The translations under genes were made by a program, and so were the position numbers. DNA of 64,000 bases from Actinomycetes bacterium (GTDB lineage: Bacteria > Actinomycetota > Actinomycetes > Propionibacteriales > Nocardioidaceae), in assembly GCA_023460975.1 (NCBI GenBank), contig JAEWOG010000098.1, positions 1 through 64,000 of the forward strand. Direction: 5' to 3'. The notes below the pieces were generated by a model, which was given only the letters and a program-made list of their open reading frames with translations, made no database searches and was not told where the DNA came from. This document shows, in pieces, positions 6,771 to 15,500 of this stretch (positions are counted from its first letter, which is position 1; every line of letters starts with the position of its first letter).

Positions 6771-8714
6771 GTGTCGAACTTCTGCGGCAACTGCGGCCTT
6801 CCTCTCGACGGCCGCTCGCACTGTGTTCGCTGTGCCCACGTGGTGGTCCCCGTCCTGCTCGGATCGGCGACCGACACCACCGGCCACGCCCTGTTGCCGT
6901 CGGGGTCTCGGCCGGCCCTGGTGCCCTCGCCTGAGGCCGCAGCCGTGCGTCGCGCGCGTGACATCGAGGACGGCGACACGCGCGCCCGACCCGCGCGCCC
7001 GAGGCCGGTGGCCGCGGTGGCCCCCGCTGGCGGATCTGCCAGCGCCGGAGGCGCTCAGGAGGGCGAGCACACCGTACGACGCCTCTCGTCCGCACCTCCC
7101 GCGGCCGGCGCGGCATCGGTGATGCCAGGGCGTCCGGCGTCCGTGGCTCCGCACAGCAGCGCCCCGCTCGGACAACCGCACCCCGGGATGCCGCCCGTCG
7201 TGCCCATGCAGCCGGGAGCGCGCCCGGGTCCCCCGGCGCAGGCACGCGCGCACGCGCCGCGACCGCAGTCCCCGGCGCGGCCTGCCCGTGCCATCGCGCT
7301 GGTCAATCCGTTGCGGCGCATGCCCGCCGCAGACATGTGGCGTGACCTCACGGCCCTGCTGCTCCTGGTCCTGTCCGTCCTGGCTCCGTGGACCGCTGCC
7401 GATCGCGGGGCCGACCTGTGGTGGGCGTGGGCCTCGATCGCGCTGGCGGCGAGCGGCCTGGTGCTTCCGCACCTCATGATCTCGCGCCTCTTCCCGGCGT
7501 TCCGTCCCAGCCACTCCGTCGTGGCCAAGACCGTGATGGCGCTGCCCGTGCTGGCCGCGGCGCTCCTCGCCGTGGTGGGCGGATTGCTGGAGCACAACCC
7601 CGTGGGTGGTTCAGGTGTCGGCGTGGGCGTCGCGCTCGCCCTCGCCGGAGCCGTCCTGGTCGTCCAGCCCCGCGCCGTCGAAGAGGTGCTCGGCCCGCAG
7701 CGCGAGGGCTTGTGGGCCAATGCCGGACACGTCGTGGCGCTGCTGGCTGTGGGCCTCCAGGTCCTCGCGGTGGCCGTGCACGTGGGCCGCGGAGCGGAGT
7801 CGGGCGCCTTCACCCACGACGACTTCACCTTCTGGTTGCAGTTGATCGTCGTGGGCCTGGTGTTCCCGCTGGCCATCCTGGGGGTTCCCGCCGTCCAGTT
7901 CGCCATGGCTCGTACGGCCGGGCGCCGCGTTCTCGCGGTCACCGCCTGGACGGTGCTCGGCGTCACCGCGTTGGCAGGCCTCCAGGCGCCGGGCTTCGCC
8001 TCGCTGCGCACCGTCGAGACCTGGGAGTCGCTGACGGGGGGCACCTTCCTCGTCGGTGCGGCAGGTGCACTCGCGCTCTCCCGCGCGTCGGCGCGACGTA
8101 CGGGCATGGGCGTCGACCCCGCCACCGGCTGGTTGCAGACCGCGCGGCTCGCGCTGGCGCTGGCGGGCGTCGGAGGCGCCGCAAGCACGGCTGTCTCGTT
8201 GTCGGCGCTGACTGAGTTCAACGCACCTCCCGGCTCGGGTGTCGCCTCGACCGTGATCGTGGCGCTCGCCGCTCTGGTCTGTGTGTGCGCGTGCCTGCTG
8301 CTCCTCGACCTGCGCCGCCGTGTCGTCGCCGCCGTCCTGGCTGGCATCGCCGCGGGACTCGGCGCTGTCTGCTGGGTGTTGGGGCTGGCCACCGACTGGG
8401 CCGTGGTCGCGGCCGGTGGGCTGACCCCGTTCGAGGCCGTCAGCCTCGTGGTCCTCCCGGCGTCGGCCGCGATCGTGCTGACGGTCCCGCCCTCGGTGCG
8501 CGCCTCCGCCGTACGACCCCAGCCGCAGGTCGCGTGGGGTCCGCCCCGCGCCGTGCCGACGCCCCATCCTCCGCACGTGGCCGCGTCCCGTGCCCAGCCA
8601 GCCGTCGGGGCGGGCCTAACGCGCCCCGCGGCGCCCATCGCACCCGCACGACAGCGGCTGCCCCAGCCGTCCGCGCCGACGCAGTGGTCGGGATGGGCGG
8701 CTCAGGCCCACTGA
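6771..8714 (+). CDS. Zinc-ribbon multispanning membrane protein A
   Basis: 647 residues. It opens with SNFCGNCG and a second Cys pair (C5, C8, C18, C21), a classic zinc ribbon. A long Pro/Ala/Arg-rich linker follows to about residue 185, then about ten hydrophobic helices to about residue 580 (beginning DLTALLLLVLSVLAPW) and a Pro-rich tail. The GTG start follows GGAGGAG. The function is not recognised; a zinc-ribbon head on a polytopic domain suggests a sensor or scaffold. It is a clear paralogue of the gene at 13659, sharing the N-terminus and the LAPW/GAPW first helix, and both flank a third zinc-ribbon protein. Confidence 0.8.
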   Translation: MSNFCGNCGLPLDGRSHCVRCAHVVVPVLLGSATDTTGHALLPSGSRPALVPSPEAAAVRRARDIEDGDTRARPARPRPVAAVAPAGGSASAGGAQEGEHTVRRLSSAPPAAGAASVMPGRPASVAPHSSAPLGQPHPGMPPVVPMQPGARPGPPAQARAHAPRPQSPARPARAIALVNPLRRMPAADMWRDLTALLLLVLSVLAPWTAADRGADLWWAWASIALAASGLVLPHLMISRLFPAFRPSHSVVAKTVMALPVLAAALLAVVGGLLEHNPVGGSGVGVGVALALAGAVLVVQPRAVEEVLGPQREGLWANAGHVVALLAVGLQVLAVAVHVGRGAESGAFTHDDFTFWLQLIVVGLVFPLAILGVPAVQFAMARTAGRRVLAVTAWTVLGVTALAGLQAPGFASLRTVETWESLTGGTFLVGAAGALALSRASARRTGMGVDPATGWLQTARLALALAGVGGAASTAVSLSALTEFNAPPGSGVASTVIVALAALVCVCACLLLLDLRRRVVAAVLAGIAAGLGAVCWVLGLATDWAVVAAGGLTPFEAVSLVVLPASAAIVLTVPPSVRASAVRPQPQVAWGPPRAVPTPHPPHVAASRAQPAVGAGLTRPAAPIAPARQRLPQPSAPTQWSGWAAQAH

Positions 8715-8724
8715 TCGCCTCCCT

Positions 8725-8830
8725 CTGGCAGGCTTCGGACATGACTGCCGCAACCTCGGCCGCCGGTCGAGCTGGCAGGCTTCGGACATGACAGCCGCAA
8801 CGTCGGCCGCCGGTCGAGCTTGTCGAGACC
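8725..8830. repeat. Two tandem 47-bp repeats ending in a dispersed motif
   Basis: Copy 1 (8725-8771) and copy 2 (8772-8818) differ at two positions. The second runs into GGTCGAGCTTGTCGAGACC (8812-8830), a variant of the family dispersed at 34.1, 41.6, 43.1, 43.3 and 46.0 kb. It fills the gap between the membrane protein and the SDR gene. Confidence 0.85.
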
Positions 8831-8857
8831 ACACGCCGCAACATGGAGGAGTGACGG

Positions 8858-9667
8858 ATGACTGCGCGTGACGTCGTGGCCCTGATCGGAGTCGGCGACA
8901 TGGGTGTCGCCATCGCTCGCCGGATCGCGCCCGGCAGGCAGGTGGTGCTCGCCGATCGCGACCCCGCCGTCCTGGCCAGCAGGGTCGCCGAGTTCGAGGC
9001 GTCCGGCCACGACGTGACGGGCGTGGAGGCCGACGTGACCGACGCCGCGTCGCTGGCGGCGCTGGCCGCCCAGTGCGCGGAGCGGGGAGTCGTACGCCAC
9101 CTCGTCCACACCGCGGGCGTGTCCCCGGCGACCGCGTCGGTCCCCGCGATCCTGGCCGTGGACCTGCTCGGGACCGCGTTGGTCCTGGACGCCTTCGAGG
9201 ACGTGATCGCGCCGGGAGGCTCGGGGCTGGTCGTGGCGAGCATGGCGGCGGCCCTGTTCCCGCAACCCTCGCGCGAGCTCGAGCGCGCGCTGGCCCTGAC
9301 GCCGTCGGAGGAACTGCTCGCGCTGTCAGGCGTCGCGGACCTCGCGGATGCGCCCACGGCGTACGCGGTGGCCAAGCAGGGCAACATCCTGCGGGTCGCC
9401 GCGCGTGCGGCGGCGTGGGGGCGCCGCGGAGCGCGGCTCAACGCGGTCAGCCCCGGCATCATCTCGACCGCGATGGGTCGCGACGAACTGGACAGCGAGA
9501 ACGGCCCGATCATCCGCGAGATGGTGCGGATGTCCGGTTCCGGGCGCGTCGGCACCGCGGACGACGTGGCCGACGCGGCGGCCTTCCTGCTCTCGGACGC
9601 GGCCTCGTTCATCACGGGGACGAACCTGCTCGTCGACGGGGGCGTGCGCGCGGCGACCTGGTTCTGA
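8858..9667 (+). CDS. SDR family NAD(P)-dependent oxidoreductase
   Basis: 269-residue short-chain dehydrogenase. The N-terminal dinucleotide site reads VALIGVGDMGVAIARRI (a GxGxxG-type variant), followed by VVLADRDP. The catalytic YxxxK is in PTAYAVAKQGN, and the C-terminus has INAVSPGII-like LNAVSPGIISTAMGRDEL and the usual FITGTNLLVDGGV. The substrate cannot be read. The ATG at 8858 has a GGAGG site 8 bp upstream. It converges on the pirin gene; CTGAGTGG (9664-9671) and its complement (9711-9718) cover both stop codons and may act as a weak shared terminator. Confidence 0.9.
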   Translation: MTARDVVALIGVGDMGVAIARRIAPGRQVVLADRDPAVLASRVAEFEASGHDVTGVEADVTDAASLAALAAQCAERGVVRHLVHTAGVSPATASVPAILAVDLLGTALVLDAFEDVIAPGGSGLVVASMAAALFPQPSRELERALALTPSEELLALSGVADLADAPTAYAVAKQGNILRVAARAAAWGRRGARLNAVSPGIISTAMGRDELDSENGPIIREMVRMSGSGRVGTADDVADAAAFLLSDAASFITGTNLLVDGGVRAATWF

Positions 9668-9714
9668 GTGGGACCAGGGGTGCTGAGCGCCCGCAGGTGT
9701 TGAGGTGCGGCCAC

Positions 9715-10398
9715 TCAGGAGTCGAACGACCACACAAGCAGCTCGCTCGGGGTGCTCGCGACCGTACGGCTCCCGCCAGCCCCATCGAGGCGTACGGCAT
9801 CTCCCGGACCGATGTGGACGCCCTCGACGGTGAGCGATCCTGTCGCAGCGAAGACGTGCTGGCGCCCTGCCCTCGGCAGCGACACCTCCTGCCCGGGCTT
9901 CAGCCGACCGACCCACAGGGACGCGCCGCGCCGCCCGATGTCGAGCCCGTCGCCGCCCACGACGCGGACGAGCCCCTCGGTGAGGTCTCCTGCTTCCTCG
10001 GTGCGGTAGCGGGGCGAGGCGCCGAACTCGTCGGGGGTGAGCCACACCTGGATGAAGCGCGTGGGGCCTGAGCCGGGGTCTCCCACCTCGGAGTGGCGGA
10101 TGCCCGAGCCGGCGGAGACAACCTGCACCTCGCCGGGTCGCAGGACCCGGTGGTGGCCCTGGGTGTCGGTGTGGACGAGCGCGCCGCTGATGACCCAGGT
10201 GACGATCTCCAGATCCCGGTGCGGGTGCTCGCCGTACCCGTGGCCGGGGCCGAGCACGTCGTCGTTGTGGCACAGCATCGGACCGAAGCCGAGGTTGGCC
10301 GGGTCGTAGTGGGCGCCGAACGAGAAGGAGTGCCGGGTGTTGCGCCCGGGCTCCGAGGTCGAGAACCTCTCCGATCCTCGGTACACCGCAACCGTCAT
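9715..10398 (-). CDS. Pirin family protein
   Basis: 227-residue cupin. The N-terminal pirin domain has the metal-binding pattern FGPMLCHNDD, GYGEHPHRDLEIVTWV (the paired His ligands) and GIRHSEVG. The C-terminal half is a shorter second cupin ending LLVWSFDS. Bacterial pirins include quercetin 2,3-dioxygenases and redox-linked regulators; the role here is open. The ATG at 10398 lies only 18 bp from the divergent glucosidase start, with no ribosome site, so a leaderless mRNA is likely. Confidence 0.88.
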   Translation of the reverse strand: MTVAVYRGSERFSTSEPGRNTRHSFSFGAHYDPANLGFGPMLCHNDDVLGPGHGYGEHPHRDLEIVTWVISGALVHTDTQGHHRVLRPGEVQVVSAGSGIRHSEVGDPGSGPTRFIQVWLTPDEFGASPRYRTEEAGDLTEGLVRVVGGDGLDIGRRGASLWVGRLKPGQEVSLPRAGRQHVFAATGSLTVEGVHIGPGDAVRLDGAGGSRTVASTPSELLVWSFDS

Positions 10399-10416
10399 GA
10401 GGCTATCTTCGCTTGC
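10399..10416. promoter_or_regulatory. 18-bp overlapping divergent promoter
   Basis: The whole gap between the pirin ATG (10398, minus) and the glucosidase GTG (10417, plus) is 18 bp. On the plus strand TATCTT (10404-10409) sits 7 bases before the GTG; on the minus strand GAAGAT sits 6 bases before the ATG. These would be overlapping -10 boxes of two leaderless transcripts, so the genes should compete for polymerase. Confidence 0.5.
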
Positions 10417-11772
10417 GTGAGCAGCCCCGCCGAGGCATTCCCCCTTCTTCCTGCCGGATTCCGGTTCGGGACGAGCACCGCCGCGTACCAGATCGAGGGC
10501 GCCGCCGCCGAGGACGGACGCGGTCCGAGCATCTGGGACACGTTCACCGCGTCGGGGGAGCGTACGGTCGACGGGTCCAACGGCGACGTGGCCTGCGACC
10601 ACTACCACCGCTACGACGCGGACGTCGCGCTCATGGAGAAGCTGGGGGTGGGCGGCTACCGGTTCTCGATCAGTTGGCCCCGCGTGGTCCCCGACGGTCG
10701 CGGCGCCGTCAACGCGGCCGGTCTCGACTTCTACGACCGCCTCGTTGACCGCCTGCTGGCCGGCGGCATCGCGCCGATGGCGACCCTCTACCACTGGGAC
10801 CTGCCCCAGGCGCTCGAGGACGACGGCGGCTGGATGAACCGCGACACCGTGGAGCGCTTCGCGGAGTACGCCGCCATCGTCGGTGAGCGGCTCGCCGACC
10901 GCGTCGAACACTGGATCCCCGTCAACGAACCCAACGTGGCGTCGATGATGGGTTACGGCATGGGCATGCACGCGCCCGGCCGCACGCTGATGTTCGACGC
11001 CCTGCCGGCGGTGCACCACCTGTTGCTCGCCCACGGCCGGGGAGCGATCGCGCTGCGCCAGCAGGGCGCCAGGAGCATCGGCAGCGCCAACAACCACGCG
11101 CCCATGTGGCCGGCGTCGGACGACCCGGCCGACGTGGGGGCCACCAAGCTCTTCGACGCGCTGTGGAACGGCTGCTTCCTCGAGCCCATGCTGCTGGGGC
11201 GCTATCCCCTCGACATCGGCCCACTCATGGAGGGCCTCGTCGAGGACGGCGACATGACGACCATCCGGCAACCGCTCGACTTCTACGGCGTCAACTACTA
11301 CAACCCCATGCGCGTGGGCGCGGCCCCCGACGACCACGACCTTCCGTTCGAGTACCGCGACGTGCTGGGCTACCCGCTGACCGACTTCGGGTGGCCGGTG
11401 GTCCCCGACGGTCTGCGGGAGTTGCTGATCAACATGCGTGCCCGCTTCCGTGCCGCGCTGCCGCCGATCTTCATCACCGAGTCGGGTTGCTCGTACGGGA
11501 TGGGTCCCGATGAGTCCGGCGTCGTCGACGACCAGCCCCGCATCGACTACCTGCGCGCGCACCTGGCGGCGGTGGCCGAGGCGATCAACCGTGGCGTGGA
11601 CGTGCGCGGCTATTACACGTGGTCACTGATGGACAACTTCGAGTGGGCCGAGGGCTTCACGCAGCGATTCGGCCTCGTCCACGTCGACTACGACACCCAG
11701 GTGCGTACGCCGAAGCGCTCCTTCGACTGGTTCGCGCAGATGATCGCGAGCCAGCCGCCGGCGGACGCCTGA
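10417..11772 (+). CDS. Glycoside hydrolase family 1 beta-glucosidase
   Basis: 451-residue retaining beta-glycosidase, normal GH1 length. The N-terminal signature FRFGTSTAAYQIEGA is at about 16-30, TLYHWDLP at about 124-130, the acid/base Glu171 is in VNEPN and the nucleophile Glu355 is in ITESG. The tail GYYTWSLMDNFEWAEGF and TPKRSFDWF is diagnostic. No signal peptide, so it acts on imported oligosaccharides in the cytoplasm. The GTG start has no ribosome site but a TATCTT seven bases upstream, suggesting a leaderless mRNA. No sugar transporter lies nearby to name the substrate. Confidence 0.95.
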   Translation: MSSPAEAFPLLPAGFRFGTSTAAYQIEGAAAEDGRGPSIWDTFTASGERTVDGSNGDVACDHYHRYDADVALMEKLGVGGYRFSISWPRVVPDGRGAVNAAGLDFYDRLVDRLLAGGIAPMATLYHWDLPQALEDDGGWMNRDTVERFAEYAAIVGERLADRVEHWIPVNEPNVASMMGYGMGMHAPGRTLMFDALPAVHHLLLAHGRGAIALRQQGARSIGSANNHAPMWPASDDPADVGATKLFDALWNGCFLEPMLLGRYPLDIGPLMEGLVEDGDMTTIRQPLDFYGVNYYNPMRVGAAPDDHDLPFEYRDVLGYPLTDFGWPVVPDGLRELLINMRARFRAALPPIFITESGCSYGMGPDESGVVDDQPRIDYLRAHLAAVAEAINRGVDVRGYYTWSLMDNFEWAEGFTQRFGLVHVDYDTQVRTPKRSFDWFAQMIASQPPADA

Positions 11773-11792
11773 GGACCCTCGGGACCTCAGAC

Positions 11793-13529
11793 CTAGACCT
11801 CGGGCATCGGGGGCAGGGGGGTGGCGTTGGCCGCCCCGAGGGCCTGGGTGAGTGAGGTGTTCCACGCCTTGCGGGCGTCCGCGAACTCCTCGGCGATGCG
11901 CTTGGACTCCGACGAGAACGTCTGCCAGCCGGGCAGGTCGGTGTAGTCGGGGGCGCACTCGTACCAGCACCCGTTCCACGACACGATCGCGTCGTACCCC
12001 TCCGCCATCGCCGAGACGGCGTCGCCGAGCAGCACGTCGAGGCGGCGGTGGGAGTCCTCCATGCCCGCGGGGGCCCACTGGGAGGTCAGGCGGTCGTGGA
12101 GGTCGATGCGCGTCGAGTAGCCCGACTCCATCGCCCATTCGGTGTCGTACGAACTGGCCGAGTCGTCGCCGACCTGCTCCTGCAGCGTGTCGCGGGCCTG
12201 CTGGTACTCGCGCAGGATGGCGCGCATTTCCTCCGCGTACAGGTCCAGGTCGGCGGTCGCGGCTGAACGCTGCGCCTCGGCCTCTGCGTAGGCCAGCCGC
12301 CACTCGTCGACGCGCTTGGTGGCCGCGGGCACCCACGCGTCCATCGCGGCGGTCGCGGGTGCCGGGTCGACGCCCACGGCCTGGGCGGAGGTCGTGAGGT
12401 CGGTGGAGACGAGGTCCCACACGGCCAAGTTCTCCGGCGACATGTCCTCCAGACGCGCCAGCGAGGTGAACGCACCGTCGAGATCCGCCAGGGTGGAGGC
12501 GGTCACGCCGTCCTGCCCGGTCGCCGCAGCATCGGTCGCCTGCCCCACCACGGCGGCGCGCTCGCCGACGGCGGCGGCGCTGGCGGTGTTCTTCACCTGG
12601 CCGAGGGACTCGAGCAGGCCCTCCAGTTGGGTGGTGAGGGCTCCGGTCGCCGAGGTGCCGACCACGTCGATGGCGTGCGCCGTGGGACGGCGCGAGTCCG
12701 GCACCTTCTCGGCAGCACCCGCGTCGACCTCGGACAGCGCGCCCCGGCTCGAGGTGAGGGCGTCCTGCGCCTCCAGCAGGACCGGCAGAGCGCTGCCCCA
12801 GATGGACAACGACTCCTCGCCCAGCTCGGAGAGGGGGGCGATCGCGCGGAGCAGCTCGGCCTGATCGGCCACGACCTCGCGGGCCTCGTCGGCGTAGGAA
12901 CCTTCGGCGTCCGAGATGTCCTTGCCTGCCTTCTCGACCTCGGCGAGCGCCTTCTGAGCTTTGGTCCCGGCCGCGCTGACATCGGCGAGGTCGTCGGAGG
13001 AGGCCAGGGCGTCGAGGACGGAGTCCGTGGCTTCGCCGGCCGCGGTCAGCGCCTGGGTGAGCGGGCGATCGCGCCACCAGAAGTATCCGAACGTTCCGCC
13101 CACCCCCAGGGCCACCAGCACGACGAACGCGATGACGGACGCGATGAGGGCACGCTTGCCGTTGCGGGCGGGGCGGACGGTCTCGACGTCGCCGGTCTGC
13201 TCCACTGCGAAGCCGAGCACGCCGGTGCCGGTGTCGGTGCCGGGCGGTGGGATCGGCGTGGTCCTGGGAACGCTCGGACGCTGGCCGTGACCCACCTCGT
13301 CGTGGAACAGGGGGCGCGTGGCCTGGGGTGGCAGGGGCCCGGGGGGGAGCCCGGGCCCCGCGGAGGGAGGCGGCGCAGGCTTCTGGAGCCGGGGACGGAT
13401 CACCGTCTGCTCGTGGGGCTCACTCGGCGGGGGCGTCCCTGGTGCCGTGGCACGCGCGCCGCAGGACGTGCAGAACGCCGCGGCGACGGGGGCGCCGCAC
13501 GCGGGGCAGGGAACAGGTGGCCGGGTCAC
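11793..13529 (-). CDS. Zinc-ribbon single-pass membrane protein with large extracytoplasmic domain
   Basis: 578 residues. A zinc ribbon at the N-terminus (C8, C11, C20, C23: PCPACG ... FCTSCG) is followed by a Pro-rich linker, one membrane helix at about 126-150 (ALIASVIAFVVLVALGVGG), then some 420 residues rich in Ala, Glu and Ser with long predicted helices, ending PLPPMPEV. Topology would place the zinc ribbon inside and the helical domain outside. I do not recognise the outer domain. The GTG at 13529 has GAGGAG 7 bases upstream; an in-frame GTG at 13544 is less likely. It is divergent from the paralogous zinc-ribbon gene at 13659. Confidence 0.78.
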   Translation of the reverse strand: MTRPPVPCPACGAPVAAAFCTSCGARATAPGTPPPSEPHEQTVIRPRLQKPAPPPSAGPGLPPGPLPPQATRPLFHDEVGHGQRPSVPRTTPIPPPGTDTGTGVLGFAVEQTGDVETVRPARNGKRALIASVIAFVVLVALGVGGTFGYFWWRDRPLTQALTAAGEATDSVLDALASSDDLADVSAAGTKAQKALAEVEKAGKDISDAEGSYADEAREVVADQAELLRAIAPLSELGEESLSIWGSALPVLLEAQDALTSSRGALSEVDAGAAEKVPDSRRPTAHAIDVVGTSATGALTTQLEGLLESLGQVKNTASAAAVGERAAVVGQATDAAATGQDGVTASTLADLDGAFTSLARLEDMSPENLAVWDLVSTDLTTSAQAVGVDPAPATAAMDAWVPAATKRVDEWRLAYAEAEAQRSAATADLDLYAEEMRAILREYQQARDTLQEQVGDDSASSYDTEWAMESGYSTRIDLHDRLTSQWAPAGMEDSHRRLDVLLGDAVSAMAEGYDAIVSWNGCWYECAPDYTDLPGWQTFSSESKRIAEEFADARKAWNTSLTQALGAANATPLPPMPEV

Positions 13530-13658
13530 GTGGTCGCTCCTCACAGGCTTGTCGGTGGCCGAATCTAGTGTTGAGGTGTGTTCCGGAAGCCGGTTTTCGG
13601 AATCCGGCCAGCGTGAGACAAGCCGCGTCGCTAGGTTGAGCGCCGACGAGGGGGAGAC

Positions 13659-15380
13659 ATGTCGAACTTCTGTGGGAACTGCGGGACCGCGTCGTCAGGG
13701 ACAGCGTTCTGCGGACAGTGCGGGAGCCCGTTGGCCGCTCCTGCGGCGCCGACTGCGCCTGGCGAGGTGGATGAGCGGACGGTCGTGCGACCGCGGGCCA
13801 CGCCGAGCGCCCCACTGGGCGCCCCGCCGTCTGGCCCTTACCCGCCCGGACCGGTTCCGACTGGCTCCTACCCGCCCGGCGCTGTTCCGAGTGGCCCGGT
13901 TCCGACTGGGCAGTGGGGCGCGGTTCCCACCCAGCAGTTCCCCGGCGGTGGAGCGGGACCTGTTCCCCCGTACGCCGCGCCGCCACCCCCCGGCGTGCCG
14001 GGGCCGGCGCCGCGCGCGGTGCCGACGGTCAACCCGTTCGTGGGCACTCCGGCCAGCGACTTCGTCAAGGACGCCGCGGTCCTCCTGCTCGTGTTCTTGT
14101 CGCTGGGCGCCCCCTGGTCGACCCAGTACCTCCTCGTCGAGCGCTGGTGGGCGGTCGTGTCCCTGCTGGTCTCGCTCGTGGGTCTGGCGGTGCCCTATGT
14201 GGTGGCGTCGCGCGTCGTACCCACACTGACGCCGCTCGCCTCCCAAGGCATCAAAGCGGCGTTGGCGGCGCCGTACGTGCTCTCCGTGCTGGTGGCTCTC
14301 GTCGGTGACCTGCTCACCATCGGCGACGAGTCGGCTGCGTACGGCCTGGGCGCCGGGCTCGCCGGTGGACTCGCGGCTGTCCTGCTCATGGTGCAGCCGC
14401 GCGCGTGCGAGGAGGCCCTCGGCCCCATCGCCGACGGCGCCTGGCGCGCCGGGACCCTCATCCTCGTGGGCGTGACGATGGGGGCCACCGTCCTCACGAC
14501 GATCGGATACCTGGTCGTCTTCGGTTGGGAGCGGTACGCCTTGGCCTACCTGGCGGTGGCGCCCCTGTGGCCGCTCGTCACGCTGGCCGTGGCCGCGGCT
14601 GCCCTCGTTGCCCGTCGACCCGCCGGGCGGCGCGTCGTCGCGACCGTCGCCTGGAGCGTGGTCACGGTGGCCCTGGTGGCCTCGATCGGTGACGACGTGT
14701 GGGAGCGGGGGTTCGACACGTGGTTCACTCCCGCGCCCGGGGTGTGGCTCCTGGCCCTCGTGGCGGCGGCGGCCGTCTCCCGAGGGGTCGTGCGCTCACA
14801 CGGCACTGTGGACGCCGTCCAGGGATGGGTCGACACCTCGCGCACGGCGCTCGGCGCCTCGGCCGCAGGCTTCTTCGCGGCGGCGGTGGCGCAACTGCTC
14901 GGCATGATCGTGAGCGAGTCCTTCCGGGCTGCGCCGATCATCTCCGCACTCCTCATGCTCGTGTGCGCCGTCGCCGCGGGAGTGGCCGCCCTGCTCGGCA
15001 GCTCGATCTCCGCTCGGGTGCTCGTCACCACTGCCGCGGGTGTCGTGGCGCTGCTGGGAGTGGTCCTCATGGTCGTGCGGCAGGAGAGCGGAGACAGCGT
15101 CTTCGAGTTCTCCCCGTGGTCGGTGACCACCGCGTTCGCGCTCCCCGCCCTGGCCGTCTGGTCGGTGTGGGGACCCGCATCCGTACGTGCGCTGGCGCCG
15201 CAGGCCGCGCCCGTGGCCTGGGGTGCCCCGCCGGATGCGTATGCATCGCCTCCGGTGGCGGGGCCGTACGACCCCCGCGGTCACTCCGCCCCGCAGGGCT
15301 CTCCCGCGCCCTACGGCCCGCCGGGCACTCCTCCCGGTGCGCCAAACCCCCCGTTCGGGCCGCCTCCGCCGGCTCGGTGA
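13659..15380 (+). CDS. Zinc-ribbon multispanning membrane protein B
   Basis: 573 residues, paralogue of the gene at 6771. It begins MSNFCGNCG with a second pair FCGQCG (C5, C8, C18, C21). A Gly/Pro/Tyr-rich linker with repeats such as GPVPTGSYPPGAVP runs to about residue 125. About ten hydrophobic helices follow (first: DAAVLLLVFLSLGAPW), then a Pro-rich tail. A good purine-rich ribosome site precedes the ATG. It shares a 129-bp control region with the divergent zinc-ribbon gene, so the two are probably co-regulated. Function unknown. Confidence 0.8.
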   Translation: MSNFCGNCGTASSGTAFCGQCGSPLAAPAAPTAPGEVDERTVVRPRATPSAPLGAPPSGPYPPGPVPTGSYPPGAVPSGPVPTGQWGAVPTQQFPGGGAGPVPPYAAPPPPGVPGPAPRAVPTVNPFVGTPASDFVKDAAVLLLVFLSLGAPWSTQYLLVERWWAVVSLLVSLVGLAVPYVVASRVVPTLTPLASQGIKAALAAPYVLSVLVALVGDLLTIGDESAAYGLGAGLAGGLAAVLLMVQPRACEEALGPIADGAWRAGTLILVGVTMGATVLTTIGYLVVFGWERYALAYLAVAPLWPLVTLAVAAAALVARRPAGRRVVATVAWSVVTVALVASIGDDVWERGFDTWFTPAPGVWLLALVAAAAVSRGVVRSHGTVDAVQGWVDTSRTALGASAAGFFAAAVAQLLGMIVSESFRAAPIISALLMLVCAVAAGVAALLGSSISARVLVTTAAGVVALLGVVLMVVRQESGDSVFEFSPWSVTTAFALPALAVWSVWGPASVRALAPQAAPVAWGAPPDAYASPPVAGPYDPRGHSAPQGSPAPYGPPGTPPGAPNPPFGPPPPAR

Positions 15381-15449
15381 CGGGGTACGCCTCCCGACAC
15401 AGGGACGCGGGGGTCTGGCCCGCCGCATGCGACGGATAGGCTCGTGCTC

Positions 15450-15500
15450 ATGAGCTCTGGCCGGGTTGCGCCCAGCGGCTCTGGCACGGGGGACCGATGA
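15450..15500 (+). CDS. Possible 16-codon leader peptide (uORF) before the glycosyltransferase gene
   Basis: ATG at 15450 opens MSSGRVAPSGSGTGDR and stops at a TGA that overlaps the next start codon (ATGA at 15497-15500). TAGGCT lies 7 bases before the ATG, as for a leaderless transcript, and the following gene has only a weak GGGGGA tract. Translation of the leader could therefore feed ribosomes to the glycosyltransferase. Chance cannot be excluded at this length. Confidence 0.35.
   Translation: MSSGRVAPSGSGTGDR

Noticed and set aside
4989..7595. 868-codon minus-strand frame across glmS and the zinc-ribbon gene
   Set aside because: It runs antisense to glmS, through its terminator and into the next gene; no motifs, no ribosome site.
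8712..8857. Small ORFs in the tandem 47-bp repeat region
   Set aside because: They derive from repeats and have no independent start signals.
10399..11562. Extension of the pirin gene to a 615-residue protein
   Set aside because: The extra N-terminal part is antisense to the GH1 gene; pirin homology begins at the ATG at 10398.
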